A stretch of DNA of 64,000 nt from Bacillota bacterium (GCA_023424965.1 JAFADI010000020.1:53574-117573); one strand, 5' to 3'; shown: positions 51,832-60,264, numbered from the stretch's first letter. The notes: generated by a model from the sequence alone, not told the origin. Made by a program: numbers and translations.

Positions 51832-52860
51832 ATGAAAAAATTAATCATAGCATCTGTTTTGACACTAAGTATGACATTGACGGCGTCCCTGCCGGTCTTT
51901 GTAAAAGCTGCGCCGGATATTCCGGCGGCGGGTACGGGCTTCAACGACATATCGGGGCATTGGGCGGAGGGCGCCATTGAAAAATATGCCGATAGGGCTG
52001 TTTTCTCCGGGCAGGATGGAAAATTCCAGCCGGATAAGGCGATCACCAGAAGCGAGTTTGTTTTAATGCTGCACAAGGCACTTGACATTAAGATCAAGTA
52101 CGCCAAAACGCCGGACATAAAAGAGTTTTTTGAAGATGTGGAGAACCAGGATGCGGGTGCCAGGGAATTGTATGACCTGGTGGTGTCCGATACCATCGAC
52201 CGCAAGGGGCTTTTCAAACCCAAGGAAGCCCTGCCGAGGGATGAAATGGTGCACTATGTGATCAATGCACTTAAAAATGTAACCGGCGGCAATTATGCCA
52301 TTATCAAAATGATGCCCGCCCCCTTTGCCGATGATGACAGGATTACTCCTGCCTATAAGAATGACATCGTGGAAGCCGTCTTGCTGAAAATCATCAACGG
52401 AAAAGGTGGGAACATGCTGTATCCGCAGAACGGCAGCACCAGGGCCGAGGCGGCGGTGGTGATCGACCGGCTGATGAAGACCATTGCAAGCTTTAAAGAG
52501 GATGTAGAGGTAAAGCCCTCGGTAGAAACGGACGGCAGCAGCTTGAAGCTGAAATTGAGCATCACCAACAATTCCGGTGAACAGATTACCATCAACCACA
52601 GCTCGGGGCAGAAATATGATTTTGCACTGCTGGACGCCGAAAGGAATTCCCTTTACAGGTGGTCGGCAGATAAGATGTTTATCGCGGCATTGACCACCAC
52701 CACCATCGGTGCCGGGGAGACGGCGGAATTTACCGAAGAGTTAAGCGGAGACTTCTACAACGGGATCAAAGACCGGGTAGCCTATATGACCGCTTATATT
52801 ACCGGGGATTCCAGCGCTTTCAACGTCAACCCCGAAGGCTATGAGGTACCGGTAAAGTAA
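51832..52860 (+). CDS. Surface protein with SLH domains and a BsuPI-like domain
   Basis: A 342-residue secreted protein. The signal peptide ends near residue 26. Three SLH-type units follow (about 35-90, 95-150, 155-215): FNDISGHWAEGAIEKYADRA, then a weaker copy at FEDVENQDAGARELYDLV, then one around PYKNDIVEAVLLKIINGKG-like sequence with TRAEAAVVIDRLM. The C-terminal ~110 residues match BsuPI, the intracellular proteinase inhibitor fold: HSSGQKYDFALLD and LYRWSADKMFIAAL. SLH units bind secondary wall polymers. GGAGG precedes the ATG. Confidence 0.85.
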   Translation: MKKLIIASVLTLSMTLTASLPVFVKAAPDIPAAGTGFNDISGHWAEGAIEKYADRAVFSGQDGKFQPDKAITRSEFVLMLHKALDIKIKYAKTPDIKEFFEDVENQDAGARELYDLVVSDTIDRKGLFKPKEALPRDEMVHYVINALKNVTGGNYAIIKMMPAPFADDDRITPAYKNDIVEAVLLKIINGKGGNMLYPQNGSTRAEAAVVIDRLMKTIASFKEDVEVKPSVETDGSSLKLKLSITNNSGEQITINHSSGQKYDFALLDAERNSLYRWSADKMFIAALTTTTIGAGETAEFTEELSGDFYNGIKDRVAYMTAYITGDSSAFNVNPEGYEVPVK

Positions 52861-52871
52861 AAAAGCAGGTC

Positions 52872-52980
52872 CTAAATAGCAAGATTGCGCAGGATGCCAT
52901 CGATTTCCTCCATCTGTTTTTGTGACAGAGGGCCGAATTCGATGGCTTTTGCATTTTCTTTTACCTGCCATGCTGTTATT
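52872..52980 (-). pseudogene. C-terminal remnant of an aldo/keto reductase
   Basis: On the - strand, about 35 codons ending at a TAG at 52872-52874 read AWQVKENAKAIEFGPLSQKQ then MEEIDGIL, which resembles the C-terminal end of aldo/keto reductases (ENxxAxEFGPLSxEQMxEID). No start, no binding site and no catalytic part remain upstream. The rest of this 350-base gap is the promoter of the next gene. Confidence 0.4.
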
Positions 52981-53095
52981 TCATTATGCAAGATGTTTTT
53001 TGAAATAATGTTAAAATAGAAGAAATATGGGTACAGTTATTAAATAGATGCATAGGGACGACTTCACTGCGTGTTAAAAATTAACAACATTATTC

Positions 53096-53124
53096 TTGAT
53101 TAGTTGAAACGTTTTCTGTATAAT
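53096..53124 (+). promoter_or_regulatory. Sigma-A promoter of the carboxyspermidine operon
   Basis: TTGATT (53096-53101), 17 bases, TATAAT (53119-53124), leader of about 80 bases. Confidence 0.72.
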
Positions 53125-53212
53125 CAACTTTGTTAAATTGGCGTATTGGGCCGGAGGATATCCACCGGCATAGAAAAAAGTAGACCAGCAGAAGGAATAG
53201 GAGGGCATTGAT

Positions 53213-54412
53213 ATGGGAAAGGCTTTAATTATCGGGGCTGGTGGTGTCTCCAGCGTTGTAGTACATAAATGCTGCCAGAACCCGGAGGTTTTTGAAGAAA
53301 TCTGCATAGCCAGCAGGACAATTGAGAAATGCGAAGCTATGAAGAATAAACTGGCAGGCGGGCGGACAAAAATTCATACGGCTCGGGTGGATGCCGATAA
53401 CACCAAGGAGGTAATCGACCTCATACAGGGCTTCAAGCCGGATGTTGTCATTAATGTGGCCCTCCCTTACCAGGATTTGTCTATTATGGACGCCTGCCTT
53501 GCAACGGGAGTACATTATGTTGACACGGCCAATTACGAACCGCCGGACACTCCCAAATTCGAATACAAATGGCAGTGGGCCTACAGGGAAAAGTTTGAAA
53601 AAGCCGGTATAACAGCACTGCTGGGGAGTGGTTTCGACCCCGGAGTTACCGGTGTTTTTTGCGCTTATGCCCAAAAGCATCATTTTGATGAGATTCACTC
53701 CATCGATATTCTGGATGCAAACGGAGGGGACCACGGTTATCCTTTTGCAACGAATTTCAACCCGGAAATCAACATCCGTGAAATCACCGCCAACGGGCGC
53801 TACTATGAAAACGGGCAGTGGCTGGAGACCGACCCCCTTTCCGTGAAAAAGGCCTATGACTTTTCACAAATCGGTCCGAAAAACATCTATCTCCTGTATC
53901 ATGAAGAATTGGAGTCCCTGGCTGTGAACATCAAGGGTGTAAAAAAGATAAGATTCTGGATGACTTTTTCCGACAATTATCTAAATCATCTGCGTGTGCT
54001 TCAAAATGTGGGCATGACCTCCATTGAGCCCATTAACTATGAGGGACAGCAAATCATCCCCCTGCAGTTTTTGAAGGCCGTGCTTCCGGACCCTGCTTCC
54101 CTGGGGCCCAGAACAAAGGGAAAAACCAATATCGGCTGTATCATCCAGGGGACAAAAGACGGGAAACCGAAAACCTACTATGTATATAATGTGTGCGATC
54201 ACCAGGAGTGCTATGCGGAAGTGGGCTCCCAGGCCATTTCCTACACAACGGGGGTTCCTGCAATGATTGGGGCCATGCTGATCTTGAAAGGCATCTGGAA
54301 GAAGCCGGGCGTATACAATGTGGAAGAATTCGATCCCGATCCTTTCATGGATGCCCTGAATAAATACGGATTGCCCTGGCAGGAAGATTTCTCGCCGGTT
54401 CTTCTGGATTGA
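53213..54412 (+). CDS. Carboxyspermidine (carboxynorspermidine) dehydrogenase
   Basis: A 399-residue saccharopine dehydrogenase-like enzyme. The Rossmann start KALIIGAGGVSSVVVHKC is followed by IASRTIEKCEAM and the substrate-domain motifs GSGFDPGVTGVFCAYAQKH and DANGGDHGYPFATNFNPE, specific to CANSDH/CASDH. It condenses putrescine (or diaminopropane) with aspartate semialdehyde using NADPH. The next gene encodes the matching decarboxylase, 11 bases downstream. Together with speA it points to spermidine made without S-adenosylmethionine decarboxylase. Confidence 0.92.
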   Translation: MGKALIIGAGGVSSVVVHKCCQNPEVFEEICIASRTIEKCEAMKNKLAGGRTKIHTARVDADNTKEVIDLIQGFKPDVVINVALPYQDLSIMDACLATGVHYVDTANYEPPDTPKFEYKWQWAYREKFEKAGITALLGSGFDPGVTGVFCAYAQKHHFDEIHSIDILDANGGDHGYPFATNFNPEINIREITANGRYYENGQWLETDPLSVKKAYDFSQIGPKNIYLLYHEELESLAVNIKGVKKIRFWMTFSDNYLNHLRVLQNVGMTSIEPINYEGQQIIPLQFLKAVLPDPASLGPRTKGKTNIGCIIQGTKDGKPKTYYVYNVCDHQECYAEVGSQAISYTTGVPAMIGAMLILKGIWKKPGVYNVEEFDPDPFMDALNKYGLPWQEDFSPVLLD

Positions 54413-54423
54413 GGTAGGATGCG

Positions 54424-55575
54424 ATGAATACGATAAACGATATTGATTTCAACAGCTTGCGGTCACCTTGCTATATTGTTGACGAGAGGCTGCTGGTAAA
54501 AAACCTTGAGATCCTGCATTCCGTCCAGCAGCGTACAGGATGCAGCATTCTCCTTGCCCAGAAAGGCTTCTCCATGTACGAGGTCTATCCTTTGATAGGC
54601 AAATACTTAAAAGGTGTGACTTCAAGTTCATTGTTTGAGGCCAGGCTGGGCTTTGAAAAAATGGGGAAGGAAGTTCATGTCTATGCTCCCGCCTATATCG
54701 ACGGGGAATTTGACGAACTTCTGCGCTACTGCGACCACTTTGTCTTCAATTCTTTTGACCAGTGGAACCGGTTTAAGGACAGGGTGAAAAAGGTGCATTC
54801 CAAGAAAATAGAATGCGGAATCCGCGTAAATCCGGAATACTCCGAGATTGCCACGCCCATTTACGATCCCTGCTTCAAGCATTCAAGGCTGGGTGTCACT
54901 TTGCCCAATTTCAGGCCGGAAGAGCTGGACGGAATCGACGGGCTTCATTTTCACACCCTGTGCGAGCAGAATTCCGATACGCTTGAGCGTACCGTCAAAG
55001 TGGTGGACGAAAAGTTCGGCAAATTCATTCAGAGGATGAAGTGGATCAATCTGGGTGGAGGTCATCATATTACCAGGCCGGATTATGATATTGAAACCCT
55101 GGTGCGTTCCATTCTGTTTTTTAAAGAGAAGTACGGGGTGGGGGTATACCTGGAGCCGGGAGAAGCCGTTGCTTTGAACACGGGCTTCTTTGTTGCCAGC
55201 GTTCTGGACATTGTGGACAACGGCATGAAAATTGCAATTCTGGATACCTCGGCCGCCTGCCACATGCCCGATGTGCTTGAAATGCCTTACAGGCCCAACA
55301 TCATCGATGCGGGAAACCCGGAGGAATATGCCCATACCTACAGGCTGGGAGGACTTACCTGCCTCGCCGGGGATGTCATCGGAGACTATTCCTTCAAACA
55401 GCCGCTAAAACCAGGGGACAGGCTTGTATTCTGCGACATGGCCCACTATACCATGGTTAAAAACAACATGTTCAATGGGGTCAATCTTCCCTCCATCGCG
55501 ATTTACAGCGAATCGGAAGGCATCAGGGTCATAAAGCGGTTCGGATACGAAGACTACACATCCCGTCTGTCCTGA
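54424..55575 (+). CDS. nspC: Carboxyspermidine (carboxynorspermidine) decarboxylase
   Basis: A 383-residue PLP enzyme of the alanine racemase/ornithine decarboxylase fold. The PLP lysine is in ILLAQKGFSMYEV near residue 42, with GGGHHITRPDYD, LEPGEAV and the active-site Cys in CLAGDVIGDYSF. It decarboxylates carboxyspermidine to spermidine. GAGGTAGG precedes the ATG. Second and last gene of this operon. Confidence 0.93.
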   Translation: MNTINDIDFNSLRSPCYIVDERLLVKNLEILHSVQQRTGCSILLAQKGFSMYEVYPLIGKYLKGVTSSSLFEARLGFEKMGKEVHVYAPAYIDGEFDELLRYCDHFVFNSFDQWNRFKDRVKKVHSKKIECGIRVNPEYSEIATPIYDPCFKHSRLGVTLPNFRPEELDGIDGLHFHTLCEQNSDTLERTVKVVDEKFGKFIQRMKWINLGGGHHITRPDYDIETLVRSILFFKEKYGVGVYLEPGEAVALNTGFFVASVLDIVDNGMKIAILDTSAACHMPDVLEMPYRPNIIDAGNPEEYAHTYRLGGLTCLAGDVIGDYSFKQPLKPGDRLVFCDMAHYTMVKNNMFNGVNLPSIAIYSESEGIRVIKRFGYEDYTSRLS

Positions 55576-55650
55576 TAAAAATTTGGATGGTTTTGAATTA
55601 GGCTTTTTGGGTTATACTACAAAAAAGATAATATATTTGGAGGAATACCA

Positions 55651-56208
55651 ATGAATAAAAAGAGAATTACACTTTTAGTACTTTGTGCTATTTTTGCCAT
55701 AGCAATCTTGGGCGGATGCGGTGCACAGCAGCCGGCACCCCAGCAGGAAACCCCGAAGACCAACGAACCGGAAAAGCCCAATACCGACGCGGTCACAACG
55801 GCTTCCATCGTCAACAATGGGGAGGCGTTTTTGAAGGCGGCGAGCAAGGACGGAACCTGGATCATCGCAACCTTGAACGACCTGACCATCGACAAGGAGA
55901 TTGTACTGGAAGGGGAATTTAAAAACAAGGATGTGGTGGCGCGCAAAATCGCTCTTTACACCCAGGATGACGACCATAAGGTCACTGCAAGGTTTTCTCT
56001 GAAGGCGCCGAAGCTGACCGTCAAAAGTGAAAATGCCAGAATCCAGAGCGGAACCTTTGTAGGGGACGTCTATGTTGAGGCCAAAGGATTTTCCTTGGTC
56101 GATGCAAAGGTTGAAGGAAATGTCTATTTTGCCAGCGAGGAAGTAAAAAGTACCTTCAAAATGGATGATAAGAGCAGCGTAACGGGCAAGCAGGAAGTCA
56201 AGCAATAA
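55651..56208 (+). CDS. Putative lipoprotein with right-handed beta-helix-like repeats
   Basis: A 185-residue exported lipoprotein: signal peptide with lipobox LGGC (Cys23), a Gln/Pro/Glu linker (24-50), then a beta-rich region of short repeats (KLTVKSENARIQSG, GDVYVEAKGFSLVDAKVEGN) reminiscent of polymer-forming/bactofilin-like or pectate-lyase-like coils. No catalytic motif. GGAGG lies before the ATG. Function unknown. Confidence 0.7.
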   Translation: MNKKRITLLVLCAIFAIAILGGCGAQQPAPQQETPKTNEPEKPNTDAVTTASIVNNGEAFLKAASKDGTWIIATLNDLTIDKEIVLEGEFKNKDVVARKIALYTQDDDHKVTARFSLKAPKLTVKSENARIQSGTFVGDVYVEAKGFSLVDAKVEGNVYFASEEVKSTFKMDDKSSVTGKQEVKQ

Positions 56209-56233
56209 GGCCCCGGTTTTGAACCTTCATCGG

Positions 56234-56263
56234 AAAACACCTTCAGAAATGGAGGTGTTTTTG
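56234..56263 (+). terminator. Intrinsic terminator
   Basis: AAAACACCT (56234-56242) and AGGTGTTTT (56253-56261) form a 9-bp stem ending in a T-run. Confidence 0.75.
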
Positions 56264-56315
56264 TGTTGAATGTGATAAAATGATTTTGTTGATTTTATGG
56301 AAATGGGGAGTCAGA

Positions 56316-56978
56316 ATGAGCATAAAGTACCGCTGTCTGGTTTTGGACCATGATGATACGGCCGTGATGAGCACACCCCGGATTCACTATCCTTCCTTTA
56401 CCGACGCCCTGAACAAGCTGCGGCCGGATATGCAGGCCTTAAGCCTGGAGCAGTTTGTTTTGTACTGCTTTAATCCCGGTTTTTCTTCTTTATGTGATGA
56501 AATTTTGAAACTGAGCCGGGAGGAAAAGGAATTCCAGCATGCGGTGTGGAGAATCTATACGGAAGAAAGGATTCCCGATTTTTATCCCGGATTTGTGGAC
56601 TTTTTAAAAGAATATAAAAGCCGGGGAGGTATCGTCACCGTGGTTTCCCATTCACACAGCGACAGGATCCTGCGGGACTATGACACACACTGCGGCTTTA
56701 CCCCCGACATGGTCTTCGGATGGGAACAGGAAGCGCACCAGAGGAAGCCCAATCCATATCCGGTTCTGGAGATCATGAAAAATTTCGGTCTGAAGGAACC
56801 GGAGCTGCTGGTGGTTGACGACCTGAATCCGGGCCTGGTGATGGCAAAAAATTGCAACGTGGAATTTGCAGGAGCCGGCTGGGCTCATGAGATTCAAGAG
56901 ATAGAAAATTATTTGCGGATTCACTCGGACCATTACTTTCCTACCGTTGACATGCTGAGGGAATGGGTGATGGGATGA
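56316..56978 (+). CDS. HAD superfamily phosphatase-like hydrolase
   Basis: A 220-residue protein with HAD motif I as LVLDHDDTAV (nucleophile and acid/base Asp), motif II TVVSHS, motif III lysine in HQRKPNPYP and motif IV LLVVDDLNPG. An alpha-helical C1 cap lies between motifs I and II. Substrate unknown. GGGGAG precedes the ATG at 56316. Its stop overlaps the next start (ATGA). Confidence 0.87.
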   Translation: MSIKYRCLVLDHDDTAVMSTPRIHYPSFTDALNKLRPDMQALSLEQFVLYCFNPGFSSLCDEILKLSREEKEFQHAVWRIYTEERIPDFYPGFVDFLKEYKSRGGIVTVVSHSHSDRILRDYDTHCGFTPDMVFGWEQEAHQRKPNPYPVLEIMKNFGLKEPELLVVDDLNPGLVMAKNCNVEFAGAGWAHEIQEIENYLRIHSDHYFPTVDMLREWVMG

Positions 56979-57349
56979 AAAAAATTACCGGAATTATATT
57001 AACTGTTTTAGGGACATTTTTTGTAATCGCGGGAATCATCGGCATCTTCCTGCCTCTCCTGCCCACCACGCCCTTTCTTCTGCTGGCTGCAGCCTGCTAT
57101 ATCAGAGGTTCTAAAAGGATGTATGACAAGCTTGTAGGAAACAGGGTGCTGGGTAAATACATATTGAATTACCGGGAGGGCAAAGGCATCCCCTTTTCCA
57201 CAAAAGTGCTGGCCATCGGCCTGATGTGGCTTACCATGGGCTATTCCGCAATCTTTATCGTGAAGATTCCAGTCATAAAGGTCTTATTGCTGCTGGTTGC
57301 CGTTGGGGTCACACTGCACCTGCTGAAGATGAAAACGTTGAAAAAGTGA
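56975..57349 (+). CDS. DUF454 (YbaN-type) inner membrane protein
   Basis: A 124-residue protein with an N-terminal glycine-rich helix GIIGIFLPLLPTTPFLLLAA (the DUF454 signature), the segment CYIRGSKRMYDKLVGNRVLG and two further helices at the C-terminus. Function unknown. The ATG at 56975 overlaps the HAD stop by four bases, so translation is coupled; an in-frame ATG at 56963 is less likely. Confidence 0.88.
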   Translation: MKKITGIILTVLGTFFVIAGIIGIFLPLLPTTPFLLLAAACYIRGSKRMYDKLVGNRVLGKYILNYREGKGIPFSTKVLAIGLMWLTMGYSAIFIVKIPVIKVLLLLVAVGVTLHLLKMKTLKK

Positions 57350-57371
57350 GGCATGCTGCCGGCTTTTGCCG

Positions 57372-57959
57372 TTATTTCATTCTTCCCGCGATATAGCCGG
57401 CCAGAAATATGGTTGTCATCAGGATGAAATGGTGGATGAACCACCCCAATTTCCCGAATTTGAAAGACTCAACCTCCAGCGGTTTTTTTACTTTTTCAGG
57501 AACAATCATGCCGCCGATCCATTCAAACACCAGAAGGAATATCCACCACCAGGTGTACGAATCCCAGAGGTCCCATGCCGGACCGTATTTGATGAGCTGG
57601 GTTTTTTCTTCCGCCCAGAATTCGGCTGCCATCCCCAGGTGGACCATCACCCAGTAGAAAGGTATTTTCCATGCCCAGGGCCGGGGGCTGTACCTTACTC
57701 CGACCAAAACATACAGGGGGAATATGGTCAATATTGCGGTAAAGGGGATTTTGGAGATTCCGGGAAAAAGCCTGTGGGGGAAGGAGTACAGATCCATGCC
57801 GATGAAGATGAAGCACAGGGCCATGCCCACCACCGCACTCAACAAAAAAAGCAAGCCGTATTTTTTCCAATCCAACCGGAAAAACGGTATGGTCAGGGCA
57901 ATTGAAAGAATCAGTGTCCCGACCGATGCATAAGTTTCTATATCCCAGCCCACATTCAT
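57372..57959 (-). CDS. CBO0543 family membrane protein (copy 3)
   Basis: A 195-residue membrane protein with five or six helices and many Trp residues, the third member of the CBO0543 group in this window. It is more divergent than the pair near 36 kb. The ATG at 57959 follows GAGGGG; an ATG at 58022 lacks a good binding site. It is divergent from the second BlaI operon, separated by about 90 bases that contain that operon's operators. Confidence 0.7.
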   Translation of the reverse strand: MNVGWDIETYASVGTLILSIALTIPFFRLDWKKYGLLFLLSAVVGMALCFIFIGMDLYSFPHRLFPGISKIPFTAILTIFPLYVLVGVRYSPRPWAWKIPFYWVMVHLGMAAEFWAEEKTQLIKYGPAWDLWDSYTWWWIFLLVFEWIGGMIVPEKVKKPLEVESFKFGKLGWFIHHFILMTTIFLAGYIAGRMK

Positions 57960-58046
57960 GGTAAAACAGACCCCTCTTCCCGGTTTAATCCCCATTATTT
58001 TTCCCAGATAGATTTTTATCATTCCAGTGAAATTGGTAAAATTCTG

Positions 58047-58099
58047 TTGACAAAAATCGATTACACATGTAATATGTACTTGTTGATTACAAGTGTAAT
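58047..58099 (+). promoter_or_regulatory. BlaI-type promoter with two operators (ATTACA-N2-TGTAAT)
   Basis: TTGACA (58047-58052), 17 bases, TAATAT (58070-58075). Operator 1, ATTACACATGTAAT (58060-58073), covers the -10 region, and operator 2, ATTACAAGTGTAAT (58086-58099), lies 26 bp downstream centre to centre. Geometry is the same as at 38871-38922, but the outer bases differ (ATTACA rather than CTACA). Confidence 0.88.
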
Positions 58100-58114
58100 A
58101 GGAGTGAACAGCAA

Positions 58115-58498
58115 ATGGAGAATTTACCGCAGATATCCGATTCGGAATGGCAGGTGATGAAGGTCATCTGGTCCCAGACCTCCTGTACTGCCAACCAGGT
58201 GGTACAGGCCCTGGCTGAAAGGACGGACTGGCAGCCCAAAACGGTTAAAACCCTTATCAACAGGCTTGTAAACAAAGCTGCCATCGGCTTTGAGATCGAC
58301 AGAGAGGATAAAAAAACCTACCACTATTTTGCCCTGGTGTCTGAAACGGATTGTGTTAGGGCTGAGAGTCAGTCCTTTCTGAAACGTGTATTTAACGGCT
58401 CCCCCAATATCATGCTGGCCAATTTCATAAAAGAGTATAAGCTGACGCCCGAAGATATTGACGAACTGAAACGGATTCTTGACGAGAAGAAAGATTAG
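58115..58498 (+). CDS. blaI: BlaI/MecI family transcriptional repressor (system 2)
   Basis: A 127-residue winged-helix repressor starting LPQISDSEWQVMKVIWSQ, with recognition helix region WQPKTVKTLINRLVNK. It keeps Asn103-Phe104 in LANFIKEY, equivalent to the Asn101-Phe102 cleavage site of staphylococcal BlaI. Close relative of the repressor at 38936, but with a different recognition region, fitting its different operators. TAGGAG lies just after operator 2. Confidence 0.92.
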   Translation: MENLPQISDSEWQVMKVIWSQTSCTANQVVQALAERTDWQPKTVKTLINRLVNKAAIGFEIDREDKKTYHYFALVSETDCVRAESQSFLKRVFNGSPNIMLANFIKEYKLTPEDIDELKRILDEKKD

Positions 58499-58509
58499 GG
58501 GGTGGATTT

Positions 58510-60264
58510 GTGGATATTGTTGTATCGGCTTTTCAATGGGTGTTATATTCTTCTGCCATGGCCAGCATTCTGGCCGTAATCATCCTTCTGATCAAAGGCC
58601 TGTTGAAAAACGGATTGGGAGTCCGGTGGAGTTACTGTGTCTGGTTTTTGGTACTGGTAAGACTGCTGCTGCCCTATGCCCCTCAGAGTTCTTTCAGCAT
58701 ATTCAATCTGTTCACGCTGCTGACGGAGGGTTCCCACAGCATGGTTTACAGTATGGCCACAGGACAGCCCGCCATCACGCCGATTTCCGGGACAGAGTAC
58801 GATGGAATTGAGCCGGATTCCTTCGGGGAGCAGGTGAGGACGGAGGCGCCTTTCCCATACCTCAAGCTGGCAGCCGTTGTGTGGTTGGCGGGAATAGCGA
58901 TACTGGGACTTCATACCCTGGTGGTCACCCTTGGATTCCGCAAGAAGCTGGGAAAGCAAAAAATATGCACCGATGAAAGCATCGTAAGCATACTGGAACG
59001 GTGTAAAGAGCAAATGGGTGTGGAAGAGGAGATCACCGTTCTATATACGCGGCTGGTAAGAACACCGGCGGTTTTCGGGATTATAAACCCCCGGCTGTTG
59101 ATTCCTGTGGGCTTTGACAGGCAGGTAACCCCGGAACAGCTGCAGTATATCATTTATCATGAACTGGCCCATCTAAAACGGAAGGATATTGCTGTAAATT
59201 GCCTGACCAGGACCCTTCAGATCATTCACTGGTTCAATCCCCTCCTGTGGTATTCCTTCCGCTGCATGCGCGCAGAAGGAGAACTGGCCTGCGATGCCCT
59301 GGCCATGTCCTACATTGAGCCCTCCGAGTGCAAAAAATACGGGCAAACCATCATACAACTGCTGGAAAATCTTTCGACCGGCAACCGCATCTGGGGGATG
59401 GCGGGGATTATGGAAAACAAGTCACAAATGAAAAGGAGAGTCATGATGATTTCCAGATTTAAAAAAGGCGGGTACAGGTGGACCGCGGTCTCAACTGCCG
59501 TTTTACTGCTGTTGGGCTGCATATTGCTGACAAACGCCCAGGATTTGAAATTCACGGGAAACAAAGACGGGCTCCAGGCAAATTCCATCAGCGCGGGTGA
59601 AAACGGTGCTGACGGCGGAGCAATACCGGCGGCGGAATCTCCAGAGCCGGAAAATGCCACGAAGGGCCGTGTTAAAGACGGGCTGGTGCTTCTTGATCCG
59701 GGCCACGGAGGGAAGGATCCGGGAGCCATCTATCCTTCCGGAGATCCGGAGTCGAAGGATGTCAAGGTGAGGGAAAAGGATTTAAACCTGCAGATTGCGC
59801 AGCAGGTATACGATATGCTCAAGAAATCGGGAGTGAGGGTCGAACTGACGAGAAAGGAAGACCGCGCCCTGGGACTGGCGGAAAGAGTCGAAATGGCAAA
59901 CCGGCTTGGCGCTTCGCTGCTGGTAAGTATCCATACCAATGCCGAAGGGGATGCTTCGAAAAACGGTACCCTGACCGTGTTCAATCCCTCCGGGGACTAT
60001 TCCTCTTACGGAATAACGGGGGAACAGGCAGCCCGGGTCATCCAGGCGGAAGTTGTAAAAGGTCTTCAGACGGCAGATGGGGGAATACACAAGGGAGATA
60101 ACCTGCTCCTGCTCAAAAATACGAAGATGCCTTCCATTCTTGTGGAAACAGCTTATATCACCAACGAAGCGGACAGGGAAAAGCTTATGACAGAAGCCTT
60201 CAGAGCGAAAGCCGCTCAGGCCCTCCATGACGGGATCATAAAGGTTTTGAAGGAAATGCCGTAA
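58510..60264 (+). CDS. BlaR1-type M56 metalloprotease fused to N-acetylmuramoyl-L-alanine amidase (Amidase_3)
   Basis: A 584-residue membrane protein. The M56 part (about 1-330) has helices near 8-26, 37-55 and 120-138, the zinc motif HELAHLKRKD (His217) and the downstream GELACDALAMS. A last helix (about 318-335, STAVLLLLGCILLT) and a Gly/Ala/Glu linker lead to a full Amidase_3 domain (about 393-584). All catalytic zinc residues are present: His399 in LLDPGHGGKDPG, Glu422 in VREKDLN, His475 in VSIHTN and Glu546 in VETAYITN. Normal BlaR1 ends in a penicillin sensor domain, absent here. The amidase could recognise or cut stem peptides to signal wall damage. GTG start after GGGGG. Confidence 0.9.
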   Translation: MDIVVSAFQWVLYSSAMASILAVIILLIKGLLKNGLGVRWSYCVWFLVLVRLLLPYAPQSSFSIFNLFTLLTEGSHSMVYSMATGQPAITPISGTEYDGIEPDSFGEQVRTEAPFPYLKLAAVVWLAGIAILGLHTLVVTLGFRKKLGKQKICTDESIVSILERCKEQMGVEEEITVLYTRLVRTPAVFGIINPRLLIPVGFDRQVTPEQLQYIIYHELAHLKRKDIAVNCLTRTLQIIHWFNPLLWYSFRCMRAEGELACDALAMSYIEPSECKKYGQTIIQLLENLSTGNRIWGMAGIMENKSQMKRRVMMISRFKKGGYRWTAVSTAVLLLLGCILLTNAQDLKFTGNKDGLQANSISAGENGADGGAIPAAESPEPENATKGRVKDGLVLLDPGHGGKDPGAIYPSGDPESKDVKVREKDLNLQIAQQVYDMLKKSGVRVELTRKEDRALGLAERVEMANRLGASLLVSIHTNAEGDASKNGTLTVFNPSGDYSSYGITGEQAARVIQAEVVKGLQTADGGIHKGDNLLLLKNTKMPSILVETAYITNEADREKLMTEAFRAKAAQALHDGIIKVLKEMP

